A stretch of DNA of 64,000 bases from Rapana venosa (GCA_028751875.1 CM054145.1:1544424-1608423); one strand, 5' to 3'. Positions 20,699 to 32,460 are shown, counted from the first letter of the stretch. Notes: generated by a model not told the origin, from the sequence alone. A program made the numbers and translations.

Positions 20699-21388
20699 GC
20701 AACCAACAAGAAACAACCCAAACCAGCAACCAACAAGAAACCAAACCAGCAACCAACAAGAAACGACCCAAACCAGCAACCAACAAGAAACGACCCAAAC
20801 CAGCAACCAACAAGAAACAAGCCAAACCAGCAACCAGCAAGAAACGACCCAAACCAGCAACCAACAAGAAACGACCCAAACAGCAACAGACAAGAAACGA
20901 CCCAAACCAGCAACCAACAAGAAACGACCCAAACCAGCAACCGACAAGAAACGACCCAAACCAGCAACCAACAAGAAACGACCCAAACCAGCAACCAACA
21001 AGAAACAAGCCAAACCAGCAACCAACAAGAAACAAGCCAAACCAGCAACCAACAAGAAACGACCCAAACCAGCAACCAACAAGAAACAACCCAAACCAGC
21101 AACCGACAAAAACAACCCAAACCAGCAACCAACAAGAAACGACCCAAACCAGCAACGGACAACGACCCAAACCAGCAACCAACAAGAAACGACCCAAACC
21201 AGCAACGGACAACGACCCAAACCAGCAACCAAGAAACGACCCAAACCAGCAACCAACAAGAAACGACCCAAACCAGCAACCAACAAGAAACGACTCAAAC
21301 CAGCAACCAACAAGAAACGACCCAAACCAGCAACCAACAAGAAACGACCCAAACCAGCAACCAACAAGAAACGACCCAAACCAACCAG
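20699..21388. repeat. 27-bp minisatellite, block 1
   Basis: About 25 units of a 27-bp motif centred on CAACAAGAAACGACCCAAAC, with point variants and a few short indels. Because 27 is a multiple of 3, all frames on both strands can stay open, giving 9-residue repeats such as KRPKPATNK or GRFLLVAGL. These are not taken as genes. Confidence 0.95.
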
Positions 21389-21690
21389 CCGCCATGGCGC
21401 AGTGGTTAGCGCCTTGGGTTACGGACTGGAAGGTCGCGGGTTCGATTCCCATAAGAGTCATAGGGATTTTTCGGACTCCGGCCGGCTCCAACCCAGAGTG
21501 AGTGTGCTGTGGGCTCAGTGGGAAGACTGGGACCACACAGTCGAGCTTCATCCACTTAACGGATGCGAGTTTGAGAGTGTTGCTCAAATTACCTGACCAA
21601 CACTGCAGGTGTCTGTATCTCTCGGCCCGGTTGACGCCGGGATATATTATGATAGTAAGCGTGGAGTACAACCCTGTCAAGTAGTCTCAA
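21386..21690 (+). mobile_element. tRNA-derived SINE (SINE-3)
   Basis: A-box match ATGGCGCAGTGGTTAGC (21394-21410) and perfect B box GGTTCGATTCC (21439-21449), then a body with CTCCAACCCAGAGTGAGTG and GGACCACACAGTCGAGC. It lies directly at the end of the minisatellite block and differs from SINE-1 outside the promoter boxes. Confidence 0.7.
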
Positions 21691-22212
21691 AGCATATGCA
21701 CTTCCACAGCAGCATCATTACGTCATCCTCATTGTCATTGATCATCATGCAATTGAAAAAAATTGCCTCTGATTCGGTGGTCCCAGTTTCTCGGGTCTCA
21801 TGGTGACCTCAGATTCGGTTTGCCCATACACTTCTGTGCCTGTGGTGAATTTGTGTCAAAGCCTTTTGGGTTGGAGGTTCGCGGGGGATGATCGTTGGAG
21901 GGACGTTGTGGTGGTTGCCACCTGGGGTGGGCAACTCACTCAGTCTGGCTCCGCGACTGAGCTAATACTGTCGTTATTAGGGGGCTTAGTAGGTGGTGTC
22001 CTGCGTATGTTAGCTCAGAACAGGCACCACTGAACACCGCCAAAGTGACCCAGCAGCAGTGCAGGGCCCCTCTGGCTGGTGGCCCCACGGCGGCCTGATG
22101 GTGATTGGCTCCTGTGGACCTCTGACGCTTGGGATGAGACATAAAAAATCTGGGTATGGTTGTGGCGGGGGGATTGGAATGAGCGGCATGGGAACAAAAG
22201 AACAAACAAACA
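21691..22212. other. Unclassified sequence between minisatellite blocks
   Basis: Contains a 7-bp stem, CTCAGTC/GACTGAG, at 21939-21945 and 21955-21961, and GC-richer DNA at 21850-22180. No convincing frame. Possibly part of an unrecognised repeat. Confidence 0.4.
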
Positions 22213-22752
22213 AAAACCGACCCAAACCAGCAACCAACAAGACACAGCCCAAACCAGCAACCAACAAGAAACGACCCAAACCAGCAACCAACAAGAAACG
22301 ACCCAAACCAGCAACCAACAAGACACAGCCCAAACCAACAACCAACAAGAAACAACCCAAACCAGCAACCAACAAGACACAGCCCAAACCAGCAACCAAC
22401 AAGACACAGCCCAAACCAGCAACCAACAAAAACAACCCAAACCAGCAACCAACAAGAAACAAGCCAAACCAGCAACCAACAAGAACCGACCCAAATCAGC
22501 AACCAACAAGAAACGACCCAAACCAGCAACCAACAAGGAACGACCCAAACCAGCAACCAACAAGGAACGACCCAAACCAGCAACCAACAAGAAACAACCC
22601 AAACCAGCAACCAACAAGAAACGACCCAAACCAGCAACGGACAAGAGAAACAGCCCAAACCAGCAATCAACAAGAAACAACCCAAACCAGCAACCAACAA
22701 GAAACAACCCAAACCAGCAACCAACAAGAAACGACCCAAACCAGCAACAACA
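22213..22752. repeat. 27-bp minisatellite, block 2
   Basis: About 20 units of the same motif in the same orientation as block 1, with GACACAGCCC variants that block 1 lacks. Confidence 0.95.
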
Positions 22753-23019
22753 AAACACAGGCAGACCCCTCCTCCTGTGTGTACAGGTAAGGCCTAAATG
22801 GTCTTTCTAAATGCTCCCGGGTATGATGAGTGAGACAGCCCATATTCTGGGTGACCCTCGGGGTAACATCAACACCATCAATGTACGTGAAGAAAACTTC
22901 AAATTCTTCATTGACAAGCTGCCAAAGACAAACACAGTCAGCTTATGATTGTTTGAAAACATGGCGAAACTATTCAAAAGACCAGAATAGGCCTGATATC
23001 ATTAATCGCATGTGGACAA

Positions 23020-23020
23020 C

Positions 23021-23072
<52 letters not shown>

Positions 23073-23120
23073 AGGTGTGTGTGTGTGTGTGTGTGTGTGT
23101 AGGTGTGTGTGTGTGTGGCA
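23020..23120. repeat. (TG)n
   Basis: About 100 bp of TG repeats with TTTG and TAGG interruptions. Confidence 0.95.
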
Positions 23121-23135
23121 GAGAGCACACAGAGA

Positions 23136-23243
23136 GGAGGCAAGGCAAGGCAAAGGCAAGACAAGGGCAAGGTAAAGGCAAGACAAAGGCAGAGGCAGAG
23201 GCAAGGCAAGGCAAAGGCAAGGCAAGGTAAGGTAAGGTAAGGT
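23136..23243. repeat. (GGCAA)n / (GGTAA)n pentamer array
   Basis: Pentamer-like units AGGCA and AGGTA with variants. The array joins the 3' end of the minus-strand SINE-like tail at 23244-23310. Confidence 0.85.
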
Positions 23244-23310
23244 CAGGCAAATTTCTTTATTCGAGGACAATAGATCAACACTAGAGTGCTTTCTTTTTTC
23301 AAATCCTACC
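23244..23310 (-). mobile_element. SINE-1-like 3' end
   Basis: TTCTTTATTCGAGGACAATAG and GAGTGCTTTCTTTTTTC in minus orientation match SINE-1 3' ends; the tail would be (CCTTA)n. Confidence 0.5.
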
Positions 23311-23335
23311 CCCACCCATTTTAGGATCCCTCTCT

Positions 23336-23346
23336 CCCTCTCTCCC

Positions 23347-23394
<48 letters not shown>

Positions 23395-23402
23395 TTCTCT
23401 CT
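23336..23402. repeat. (CT)n
   Basis: CT repeats with short interruptions. Confidence 0.9.
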
Positions 23403-23830
23403 GTGTAAACAATCATATCTAAACAACAAGAAAGGGGTACGAGAACATAGGTTCTGCCCAAGAAAAACTTTTAAAAAAAACTCATAAACCTTAAACAAAA
23501 CAGTCTTGTGTGGATCTACAAGGAGTACAGTGCACATCACCAAAACCCTCGACACACAAGCACGCACGACGAATGGCACCGGACACAACATGTATGCAAA
23601 ATTACACACTACTTTCTCTTATCAAAATTAATTATGAAAAGGGATTAATATGGGGGGTAAGGGTACAGGAAACATTGTAAAAAAAAAAAAAAAGACGACG
23701 ATATGAGAAGAAGAAAAGAAATAGGGGAGAGGAGAGGGAGGGGGGAGGAGAGAGAGGGGAGGGAGGAGGGAGAGAGAGAGGCATATAACTAAGTATCCCA
23801 AATTCTTCATCGTTATAGAAGAAAATAAAA
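23403..23830. other. No gene seen
   Basis: AT-rich sequence, an A-run near 23678-23693, then GA-rich DNA at 23720-23780. Confidence 0.5.
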
Positions 23831-23835
23831 ACGCC

Positions 23836-23895
23836 GGGGGGGGGGGGGGGGGGGGGGGGAGAGAGAGAGAGAAAAGGAGAGAGAGAGAGATGAAA
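23836..23895. repeat. G-run of about 23 and (GA)n
   Basis: A long G homopolymer followed by GA repeats and a short (ATGAA)-like tail. Confidence 0.9.
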
Positions 23896-24175
23896 TGAAA
23901 TTAAATGAAATTAATCTTTATTTTTCAAGGGTAACAGGATAAGCATATGCATATTTTTCATCCGGCCCTTGCCCTGATTAGGGACTATCAACAAAACAAG
24001 GGGAAACCCTACTACAACAACAATGACAACATGATTTAAAAAGATAAGTGTATATTTAACAATACATAATCCCTAACTGACCTGAACGTTAATGTCAGAA
24101 CATACATAGATTGTATACTTTTGGAGAAAAGAGGTGTACGTTAATAAACATATAATTATCAAGTGAATTGACCAT
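23890..24175 (-). repeat. Interspersed repeat F, copy 1
   Basis: Shares TTTTCAAGGGTAACAGGATA, GCCCTGATTAGGGACTA and CATAATCCCTAACTGA blocks with 32456-32690 and 40182-40640. All three are in minus orientation, end in ATTC- or GA-type tails, and look like LINE or SINE 3' ends. Confidence 0.6.
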
Positions 24176-24214
24176 TAACATGAAACTGATACACTAATTA
24201 TAAATAAGTAATAT

Positions 24215-25135
24215 CATCATCATCAGCCTTTACACCCAGAGGTGTGTAGGGCAGCAACAAAGCGCTTCCACTCCTGCCTATCCTGGGCTAACCTCGTCAC
24301 TGATCCCCAAGAGTGCTGCATGGCCTTCATCTCACTTTCTACAGTCCTCCTCCACGTTGCTTTTGGTCTTCCTTTCTTTCTCCTTCCTTCTGGGGTCCAG
24401 TGCAATGCTGTTCTTGTGACTGACTATGGGTCTCTTTGGAGGATGTGCCCAATCCACTTCTACCGGTCATCTGGTAAAGAGGGTTTTCCATGTCTTCCTG
24501 CCTGCATCTCCCTAGTAGGTCTTCATTTGGAGATCTTCTCTGGCCAAAAGATGTGGAGAATTCTTCGGAGGCATACGGGTGAAAAAGGGTCGAAGTTTGG
24601 TAAGATCCGCTTCCGTCATCCCCCAGCACTCAGAACCGTACAGGAGTGTAGATACAACACAGCTCTGGTTGCTTCGCTTGGTGTTGGTGCTGTACTGAGT
24701 TGATCTCCAGATATTGTTCATCTCCCTAAACACACTCCTGGCCTTTCCTCTGTTTGTGGATGTCTTCTTTTGTGGGCCCCCCTCTGGGTTTTATGATGCT
24801 GCCAAGGTATGTGAACTTGTTCTGTCTGGCGCAGGTCAGTTCCATTCACTTTCACAGGGGCTGGTGTGTTCACATGAGCGACATTGTCTCCGTTTTTTGG
24901 TGCTAATACGAAGCCCACTTGCTGGGCCGAATATTTGGAGTCTGCTGGTCTTCTCCTGGATATGTTGGTGTGTGGGACAGCAGCGCCAGTCATCCGCAAA
25001 GTCGAGGTCGTCTAGTGTTGAGAACAGGCCCCCAGCGAATCCTTCTTGGGTGTCTTCTGTCGTTTCCCCATCACCCCAAACAATGGCCAGATTGAAGAGA
25101 AAGCGACAAACACACATCCTTGTTTTTACTCCAGT
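24215..25135 (-). pseudogene. RTE-like LINE, RT to C-terminus, broken
   Basis: Minus-strand frames in order: [10 protein letters not shown] with the FADD catalytic box near 25000-25020, then a thumb region with PAPVKVNGTDLRQTEQ, and a C-terminal part with EGRRKKGRPKATWRRTVE and a Trp-containing end characteristic of RTE ORFs. At least three frameshifts separate the parts. 5'-truncated near 25135, next to a (GA)n tract. Confidence 0.7.
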
Positions 25136-25164
25136 AATATGGATAAAGTAAAATAGAAGGGAGA

Positions 25165-25250
25165 CAGCAAGAAGCAAGAGCTAGAGAGAGAGAGAGAGAG
25201 AGGAGAGGGGAGGAGAGAGAGGAGAGGGGGAGAGAGAGAGAAAAGAGTAA
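25165..25250. repeat. (GA)n
   Basis: GA-rich tract between the truncated RTE and a SINE-like tail. Confidence 0.9.
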
Positions 25251-25254
25251 CAAT

Positions 25255-25829
25255 GACAAATCTTTTATTTCGAGGATAATGAATAAGCACCCATGTGCTT
25301 TTTTCATTCAGTCCCCGCCCATAGGGATATATATGATAATAAAAATAAAAGCCAATAACAGTACACTCATACAGTAAACGGGGGAAAAAATATCCACACA
25401 TAAAAAAATCACAAAAATCATCGAAAAAGAGAGAGAGAAAAAAAGCAACAACAAATAATAATATAAGAAAGCAAAACAGAGCAAAACAAAAAACAAAGAA
25501 ACAACCACCTAACAATAGCAAAGAAACCAAAAGCAAAATAAAGCAGCAACAACAACAAGGGGAGAGGGACAACAAAACAATCCCCCCTAAAAAAAAACAA
25601 CCAAAAGAAGACAAAACAAAACAAAAACAAAACAAAAAAATCCCTCCATTATATAAAGGAGAACAAACCATGTAAATAGTATCATTTTGGCTAACGGAAA
25701 GAAACGTCAACAAATTCATTGTACATTTTATGGGAAAGCAACAGCAATAGTAAAGTACACACACAAAAATTATATAAGCAGACTTAGGACATTATGAAAA
25801 AGCAATTTACATCCCCATGCACACGTACT
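25255..25829 (-). other. SINE/LINE-tail-like start, then unassigned A-rich DNA
   Basis: TTTATTTCGAGGATAATGAA at 25264-25283 matches SINE-1 3' ends in minus orientation. The rest is A/C-rich; its long minus-strand frame of about 200 codons is Phe/Leu/Ser/Cys-rich low complexity. Confidence 0.45.
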
Positions 25830-25875
25830 TGCGCGCGCACACACACACGCGCGCGCACACACACGCACGCACGCC
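25830..25875. repeat. (GC)n/(CA)n alternating tract
   Basis: GCGCGC and CACACA runs; alternating purine-pyrimidine. Confidence 0.9.
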
Positions 25876-26129
25876 ATGCATCAATGCCCAAATCAAATCT
25901 TTATGAATATCATATATTATAGTCATAAAAAGGACATCTACACATTGAAATTAAACTATACATAATTAATACACTCAAAACAAGATATTCACTAAATCTC
26001 AAATACAGTCGACTTCCGCAATAAAATTGAACTATCAAATCTGAATAAAACAGTCAACAGGATACAAATTGTAAACACGACAATTTAATCTATAAGCAAA
26101 ACAATAAAGGGAGGAGAGAAATAGAAAGG

Positions 26130-26149
26130 GGGGGGGGGGGGGTGGCGAG

Positions 26150-26191
<42 letters not shown>
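26130..26191. repeat. G-run and (GA)n
   Basis: About 14 G followed by GA repeats. Confidence 0.9.
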
Positions 26192-26194
<3 letters not shown>

Positions 26195-26479
26195 TGAGAG
26201 TACAACAGTACATTTTGAATCCATATAATATTGCGTACAATTTTCAATTCATCAACACTATCACCATTAGCACTCGCTGTGTATTAACACTGTACATGTT
26301 AAAATCATCCTAGAGTTTTAATAGATACATAAAGAAGTAGGATAGTGGAAATTACTTCTAGAAGTCAGTTGCAATAACACAAAAGTGAGATACAAGTAAA
26401 ACATTCACACTCATACAGAGACAGAGAGAGGATAATTTTGGTATAAGGTAAGGGAGGGTATAATTATTTACTTTGTTTC

Positions 26480-26725
26480 CAACAGATCAAGTGTGGTTTG
26501 TTATTTTTGATGCATCAAGGGGATGAAAAAATGACTTTTGAAGATTGTTAGTGATTGGTGTTGTCTAATTGAATCAGGAAGAGAGTTCCACAGTACAGGG
26601 CCTGAGTAAAGTAAACTAGATTTGAACAAATCTATTCTTGGGATTGGGACACTCGGCTTTTCAGTATTTCTGGAATGATTCCTTGGGAACTTGTCTTTTA
26701 AGGATGATGGAACAGTTCCTGTCAT
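26480..26725 (-). pseudogene. CR1-like LINE C-terminus
   Basis: Minus-strand frame with PIPRIDLFKSSLLYSGPVLW followed by NSLPDSI, a C-terminal motif of CR1/Jockey-type ORF2 proteins, ending near 26500. Similar to 28030-28220. Only about 70 residues remain. Confidence 0.6.
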
Positions 26726-27070
26726 TTTCAGGTTACATCAACATCAAAATAAACCAGATATCAAATTCTGCCAAAGCACCTTTACTAAACCTTTTTTTTT
26801 TTAAAGATACTACCAATAAACATATCAAGTTAAGTTACAAAATGCCAAAGAGCCTGATATATAACAGTTTTAACAGCCCCGCCAACAACAGCATCAGTAC
26901 AACAATTCGAAGTTAGGCAAATCAGTTTAAAATCACTCAATACATTTCCAAGAGGCATGGTGTGTTGATTGAAGAAGGAGAACAATATTGTACGCATTTT
27001 GGACGAATATAAAATGTGTAAACCAAACATTTATATAAAATAATACATTTTATATATGAGAGGAATACGG

Positions 27071-27137
<67 letters not shown>
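26723..27137. repeat. Repeat G, copy 1, ending in (GA)n
   Basis: About 360 bp similar to 48894-49240: CATTTTCAGGTTACATCAAC, AGAGGCATGGT, ACCAAACATTTATATAAAAT, then (GA)n at 27082-27137. Probably a LINE 3'UTR in minus orientation. Confidence 0.65.
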
Positions 27138-27138
<1 letters not shown>

Positions 27139-28220
27139 ATCTCCAGGTTGTGTGATCATCTAGATAAATGGTATGTAACAAAACATCCACACAAACCTCT
27201 CTCGCCTTAAGATACAGCTATTAATAATAAACAAACCAAGATATAGCCTGCAAGAGAACATCCGCATACAACAATATGTCAAACAATTAAGCAAAACAAA
27301 TTTAACAATTTCCAAATTGTGTAGAATACGTACATGTATATAGAGAATAAAAATTCATGATTTGGAACAATAACAGTCAAAAACATTTCAAAATTTCATA
27401 ACAACGGAATTAATGTATTCATAGCGGTTAAAGTGTTTTAAGAAGAATGAAGGGGGAGGAGGGAGAGAGAGGGAGAGAGACAGACAGGCAGAGCCAGTGA
27501 GTACGTTTTCGATTTATATGATCATCTGGATAATATGGTATCTTTTACAACATCTACACAAGTTACCTCATCATAAAATATTGTTACCACAGCATATAGT
27601 AAAAATTATTTTAATCAAACAAAACATATACAAAGCTAAAAATCATATTAATAAAACAAAATAACATACAAAGAAACATATAGTATATCTGGCAACATTT
27701 ATATCAAAACAGTCTAACGAGTTTCCATAGCATAGTAGGCTCTTTATTTATGACAATGAAAAACGATAGCATCAAATTAGAATAAAAAATAAACTCAAAA
27801 TTACATAACTTAACATAGCCACTAAAAAATTCTTACTGATAAATTTTCAAGTTATAAAGCAATTGTATAAATTTCAAAGCAATAATACAATGGTTAATTC
27901 ATTGATTATATGCTCAAGGTGAGGTTATTAATAAATACTGTGACCATTCCTTGAACAGAAATTTACTGGCGTACATGTGGCAAGAGAACTGTTGTGTTAG
28001 CATATCAGTTAGTACTTTTGAGGTGGGTATAAATAGCTTTCTTGAAAGCTTCTTTACTTTGGGCTGTTTTCACCTATGTTGGTAGCATGTTCCAGAGTAG
28101 GCTACCTGAGTATGTGAGGCTTGATTTATAGAGGTCAATTCTAGGTATTGGTAACTGAATTTTGGTAGGATATCGGGAAGTCAATTGGAATTTAGATTGG
28201 AGCGTTAGTGGAGCTTGACC
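27138..28220 (-). pseudogene. CR1-like LINE C-terminus and long 3'UTR
   Basis: At 28030-28220 minus frames give LPIPRIDLYKSSLTYSGSLL and WNMLPT, the same C-terminal motif as 26480-26725. Sequence from 27140 to about 27900 is AT-rich and would be 3'UTR. Two similar sub-blocks start at about 27138 and 27490 (ATCATCT-GGATAATATGGTA type), which suggests two stacked 3' ends. Confidence 0.45.
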
Positions 28221-28237
28221 CGTCATAACTTTATGCA

Positions 28238-30900
28238 AGAATATTCGTTTTCCTTGGGGTGTATGGTGTGCTTAAGGAGAGGTGGTACCTTTGTAAACCT
28301 GGCAGTAGCATCCCTCGGGATGGACGGGAGCACTGGTCCTCACTTGGCACTCAACTCTCACTTTTGGGTCCGGGTCCTTAACCCACCCACACCCCGGTAA
28401 CCGCTTCTACTGGCGGGCAAAACGTTGTGAGGGGCTGGTGATTTCTTACTCACCAGTAGGAGTCTTGGAGAGGAGATGGGCGCCACCAAGCTTCCTCAAG
28501 CCCACTGCAAGGACATGATGAGAAAAACAAAACAGAAAAACATGCCGGATCGGTCGAAGCCCGGATCAACAACGACAAGTGCGCTACTGAAGCAGAACCA
28601 ACTCTAAAGCTTCCAAATAAAGTAGTAACCATCGGAGCATGGAATGTGAGGACTCTATACCAAACAGGAAGAGTACAGGAACTCACACATGAACTAAAAA
28701 CATATAAATGGGACATCCTAGGGCTTGCGGAAGTCAGATGGACTGGCTTCGGAGAAACAACCACGCAAGACGGCCACAAGATATGGTACAGTGGAGAAGA
28801 GAAACTACATCAACATGGAGTAGGCTTCATTGTCAGGAAAGAGATTGTGTCAAGCATCGGCAGCTGCACACCAGTATCCAGCAGACTCATCTCAATCAGA
28901 GTTTCTGCAAAACCCCAGAATCTCACCATCATCCAAGTGTATGCTCCAACATCTGACTACGATGATGACCAGATAGAAGAATTCTATGAACAACTTGAAA
29001 ACGTCATCTCCAAAACGCCCAAAAAGACATTCTTATTGTGGAAGGCGACTGGAATGCTAAGGTGGGACCTGATGCCTATGACACCTGGACAGGAACCACA
29101 GGACGCTTTGAACTAGGAGAAACAAATGAAAGAGGACAGCGGCTGCTGGAATTCGCAAAGAAGCACAAACTAACTCTGGCAAACACACTCCATCCTCACA
29201 AGCCATCTAGAACATCAACTTGGCACTCACCAAATGGTCTGATTCACAATCAAATTGACTACATTCTGTCACCCCAAAGATTCAAATCCAGCATAAACAA
29301 GGCAAACACAAGAACATTCCCAGGAGCTGCCAAAAAACCCATGCATAAGATTTGATCTGGAAAAACTCAAAGACCCAACAGTGGTTGAGATCTTCCAAGC
29401 CAACATTGGAGGAAAGTTCGCGCACTCACAGCCATCGACAATGATGTGGACACACTAGCCAACAACATCAAAGAAGTGCTAATGACAGCAGCAGAAGAAA
29501 CATTAGGAAGAAGCAGAACAAAGAAACAACCCTGGGTGACAAATGAGGTTCTTGACCTCTGCGACAAAAGAAGAGAGTTAAGAAACAAAAATTCACAAGT
29601 CAAGAAGCCAACAACAAATACAGGAATAGCCACAGAGAAGTGAGGAAAAAGATGAGAGAAGCCAAAGAAGCGTGGACAGAAGAAAAAATGCACAGCATCG
29701 AAGTTGGAATGGCAAGGGAAACAGCAAAACAGCTTACGACACTCTGAAATCATAACGAAAACCACACAGCCTAAAGCCTTGTTATGATAGACAAGAAAGG
29801 AAATCTTTAACGAAAGCAATGCCATCCTCCAACGTGGACGGATACTGTGAGGGGTTGTATAACTACCACTACGCCCAGATACAACTAGTTTCTGAAAAAA
29901 ACTGAACACCAAGATAAAGACACACCAATACTAAGGTGTGAAGTAGACACAGCTATCAAACAATTGAAGAATGGAAAGTCCCCTGGAATCGATAACATCC
30001 CAGCTGAACTCATAAAAAATGGAGGGAATGAAACAGCAAGGCGATTCACAGAACTTTGTCAGAAGATTCACGACACCAAAGAATGGCCAGAAGAATGGAC
30101 ACAGTCTTTTGTAATACCCCTACCAAAGAAATGAAACCTCAAGCAATGACAGAACTACAGAACCCTCAGTCTCATAAGCCATCCTAGCAAGATCATGCTG
30201 CGGGTATTCTCAACAGACTGAAAAACCAAGCGGAAAAACTCCTGGCAGAAGAACAAGCCGGCTTTAGACCAAAACGCAGCACAATGAACAAATTTTCAAT
30301 CTGAGAATCTGATAGAGAAACATCTCCAACACAAAAGACTTGTATCACAATTCATAGACTTCAAAAAGGCTTTGACAGGGTAAGGCATGACGGCCTCTGG
30401 CAAGCACTCAGGCACTTCAACATTGACAACTGCTCATTGAAGTCATCAAGGCACTGTACGAGAATGCAAGAAGTGCAGTTTTCATGAACAATCACATGGG
30501 TGAGTTCTTCAAGACCACGGTCGGGGTCCGTCAGGGCTTGCCTTCTCTCACCTGTGACTTTTCAACCTCTTCCGAAAACATCATGACAGAGACACTGCAA
30601 AACCACCACACTTCCATCTCCATTGGTGGAAGACCCCTTTGCAACCTCAGATTGCAGATGACATTGACCCCATGGCGGCAGCAAACAAGAACTGCAAAAC
30701 CTCACAGATGTCTATCGATCGAGCGAGCGCATACGGCATGGAGGTCAGTACAGAGAAATCAAAGATCATGGTCAACAGTGCTAGTAATGACAGCACGGAA
30801 ATAGAGATGAATGGAGAAATACTGGAAGAGGTGAGCCAATTCAAATACTTAGGCTCCATCCTAACAAAAGATGGCACGTCAAACAATGAAGTGAAAGCTC
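28238..30900 (+). pseudogene. RTE-like LINE, plus strand, decayed
   Basis: 5' region with a GGGTCCGGGTCCTTAACCC block. From 28640 an APE endonuclease frame: IGAWNVRTLYQTGRVQELTH, then LGLAEVRWTG, VYAPTSD and HNQIDYILSP. RT follows at about 29940-30900 with LKNGKSPGIDNIPAEL, IDFKKA, GVRQG, a degenerate ADDID in place of FADD, and QFKYLGSILTKDGTSNNEVK. Many frameshifts and stops (for example near 29035, 29350, 30135 and 30375). The C-terminus and 3' end are missing at the junction with the antisense LINE at 30931. Confidence 0.75.
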
Positions 30901-30901
30901 G

Positions 30902-30930
30902 CATGTCCCCCCTACGTCCTTTGGGACATG
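30902..30930. other. 8-bp inverted repeat at LINE junction
   Basis: CATGTCCC (30902-30909) and GGGACATG (30923-30930) flank a 13-nt loop, directly followed by (GAGT)n that tails the antisense LINE. Confidence 0.6.
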
Positions 30931-31047
30931 GGACTGAGTGAGTGAGTGAGTGATTCCTTTATTCAGGGTAAACATATCTTTTAATGGAAGAATCTCAAGT
31001 TTTGCATAGTCTGCTATGGTTAAAATAGAAGATTTTAGGAGAAGCGC
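30931..31047 (-). mobile_element. 3'UTR and (TCAC)n tail of the CR1-like LINE
   Basis: Minus strand: CCCTGAATAAAGGAATCAC then TCAC repeats at 30931-30951. This is the 3' end of the element coding at 31048-32322. Confidence 0.65.
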
Positions 31048-32322
31048 TTAGAGTGCTCGTTTGTAAGTGCTATTGAGAGGTTTTAGAATATTGGCACTGA
31101 CTGTGTCAAAAAGGGTAGAGCAATAGTTGATTGATGATAAAATGTAAGCATGTAGAAATAGTTTTCTGGCATGTGTGTTGATAAAGTGTTTGATTTTGCA
31201 TAGTTGGTATACGTGTTTGGAGACTGTTTTGCACAATTTAGTTATGTGTGCTATCCATGACAGAGTGTTATCAATCACAACACCTAGACGTTTATGGTTT
31301 TCAACTTCCTCAATAGATTCATTATTCATAAATATTGGTCGAAGTCTAGTTGTCATGTTTTGTCTCTTTTGTCTTGTTGTAATAAGCATGACTTTGGTCT
31401 TTTGAGGGTTAAGTGACATGTAGTTATAACTGCACTATTTGCTTAGAGAATCAATGCTACTTTGTAATGATGTAGATATTCTGTTAAGACTGGTGTGACT
31501 AGTATGAATGGTAGTGTCATCGCAAACAAGTCCATACCATTCCTTGATGTAGAGGGGAAGGTCATTAACATATATAGAGAATAAAAGTGGGCCTAAAACA
31601 GACCCTTGTGGTACTCCATATTTTACGGGTAGTGTACACGATTTAGTGTTATTGATGGAGATATATTGTTGTCTATTATGCAGGAATGATCTAATTAACT
31701 TCAGACTGTTATCAGATCTACCATATAACAACAGTTTTCGGCATAGCAGTTTGTGGTCAGTTACATCAAAGTCAACAAAGAGGGCTCCACAATATTTATT
31801 TTCATGTATATTATTATGCCAAGTATCTACAATGTTGGTAAGAGCTGTGTGGCAATAACGGTTTTTCCTGAATCCTGACTGGTTATCAATTAAAAGACTG
31901 TAGTGTTCTAGATGATGGCTAAGATGTTTGTGTACATGTTTTTCAAGAGGTTTGGAAATAATAGATAATAGCGATATTGGCCTATAGTTACATGGGCTTG
32001 AAGAGTCTCCAGACTTATACAACGGAATAACTTTGGCCAGTTTGAATAGTGATGCGAAGAAGCAATTTGCAAAACATAAGTTATAGACGTAAGTGAGTGT
32101 TTCAGTTATAATAGGAGCTGCGATTTTGAGAATGTTTCCGTCCACACCATCTGGACCACAACTACCAGTTTGTTTTAAGCGTTGAAGGGATTGATAAATC
32201 TCGATTATGTTCAATGGTGGTATTTTCATGTTTGAGTTGATAGTTTTGGATCTACAAAATGTTTTAAGTTTTTCAAGGGAATTTAGTTCAGCATCATTTT
32301 GTTTTATCAATGAATCTGAGAG
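31048..32322 (-). pseudogene. CR1-like LINE reverse transcriptase, one in-frame stop
   Basis: A single minus-strand frame runs from about 32322 to 31048 with one internal stop, TAG at 31437-31435, flanked by SK and CSYNYMSLNP. Related elements suggest Trp there. RT motifs in order: [51 protein letters not shown], then VCDDTTIHTS where (Y/F)ADD is expected, and KRLGVVIDNTLSW. The DF-KAFD box is altered (VDFDVTDHK). The Ala-to-Cys change at the catalytic box, with the YADD Tyr also lost, makes activity unlikely. The 5' end abuts the GA-rich tract at 32323; the 3'UTR runs to 30931 and ends in (TCAC)n on the minus strand. Confidence 0.75.
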
Positions 32323-32460
32323 AAAGAGGGAGGGGAGAGAGAGAGAGAGAGAGAGAGAAAGATGAGAGAGAGAGAGGAGAGAGAGAGAGGGAGAGAGAGA
32401 GGAGAGGGGAGAGAGAGGAGAGAGAGAGAGAGAGAGAGAATGAATGAATGAATGAATGAA
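32323..32460. repeat. (GA)n then (GAAT)n
   Basis: GA-rich tract at 32325-32440, then six GAAT units at 32438-32465, which form the tail of repeat F copy 2. Confidence 0.9.

Noticed and set aside
21390..21460. tRNA gene on the plus strand
   Set aside because: Pol III boxes only; followed by a SINE body and no acceptor pairing.
20632..21680. Frames of 200-330 codons over minisatellite block 1
   Set aside because: A 27-bp period with no stop keeps frames open on both strands; no non-repeat domain is attached.
21936..22810. Frames of 150-267 codons over minisatellite block 2
   Set aside because: Same artefact as block 1.
25126..25764. Open frame of 212 codons on the minus strand
   Set aside because: Phe/Leu/Cys-rich low complexity over A/C-rich DNA; joins unrelated repeat pieces.
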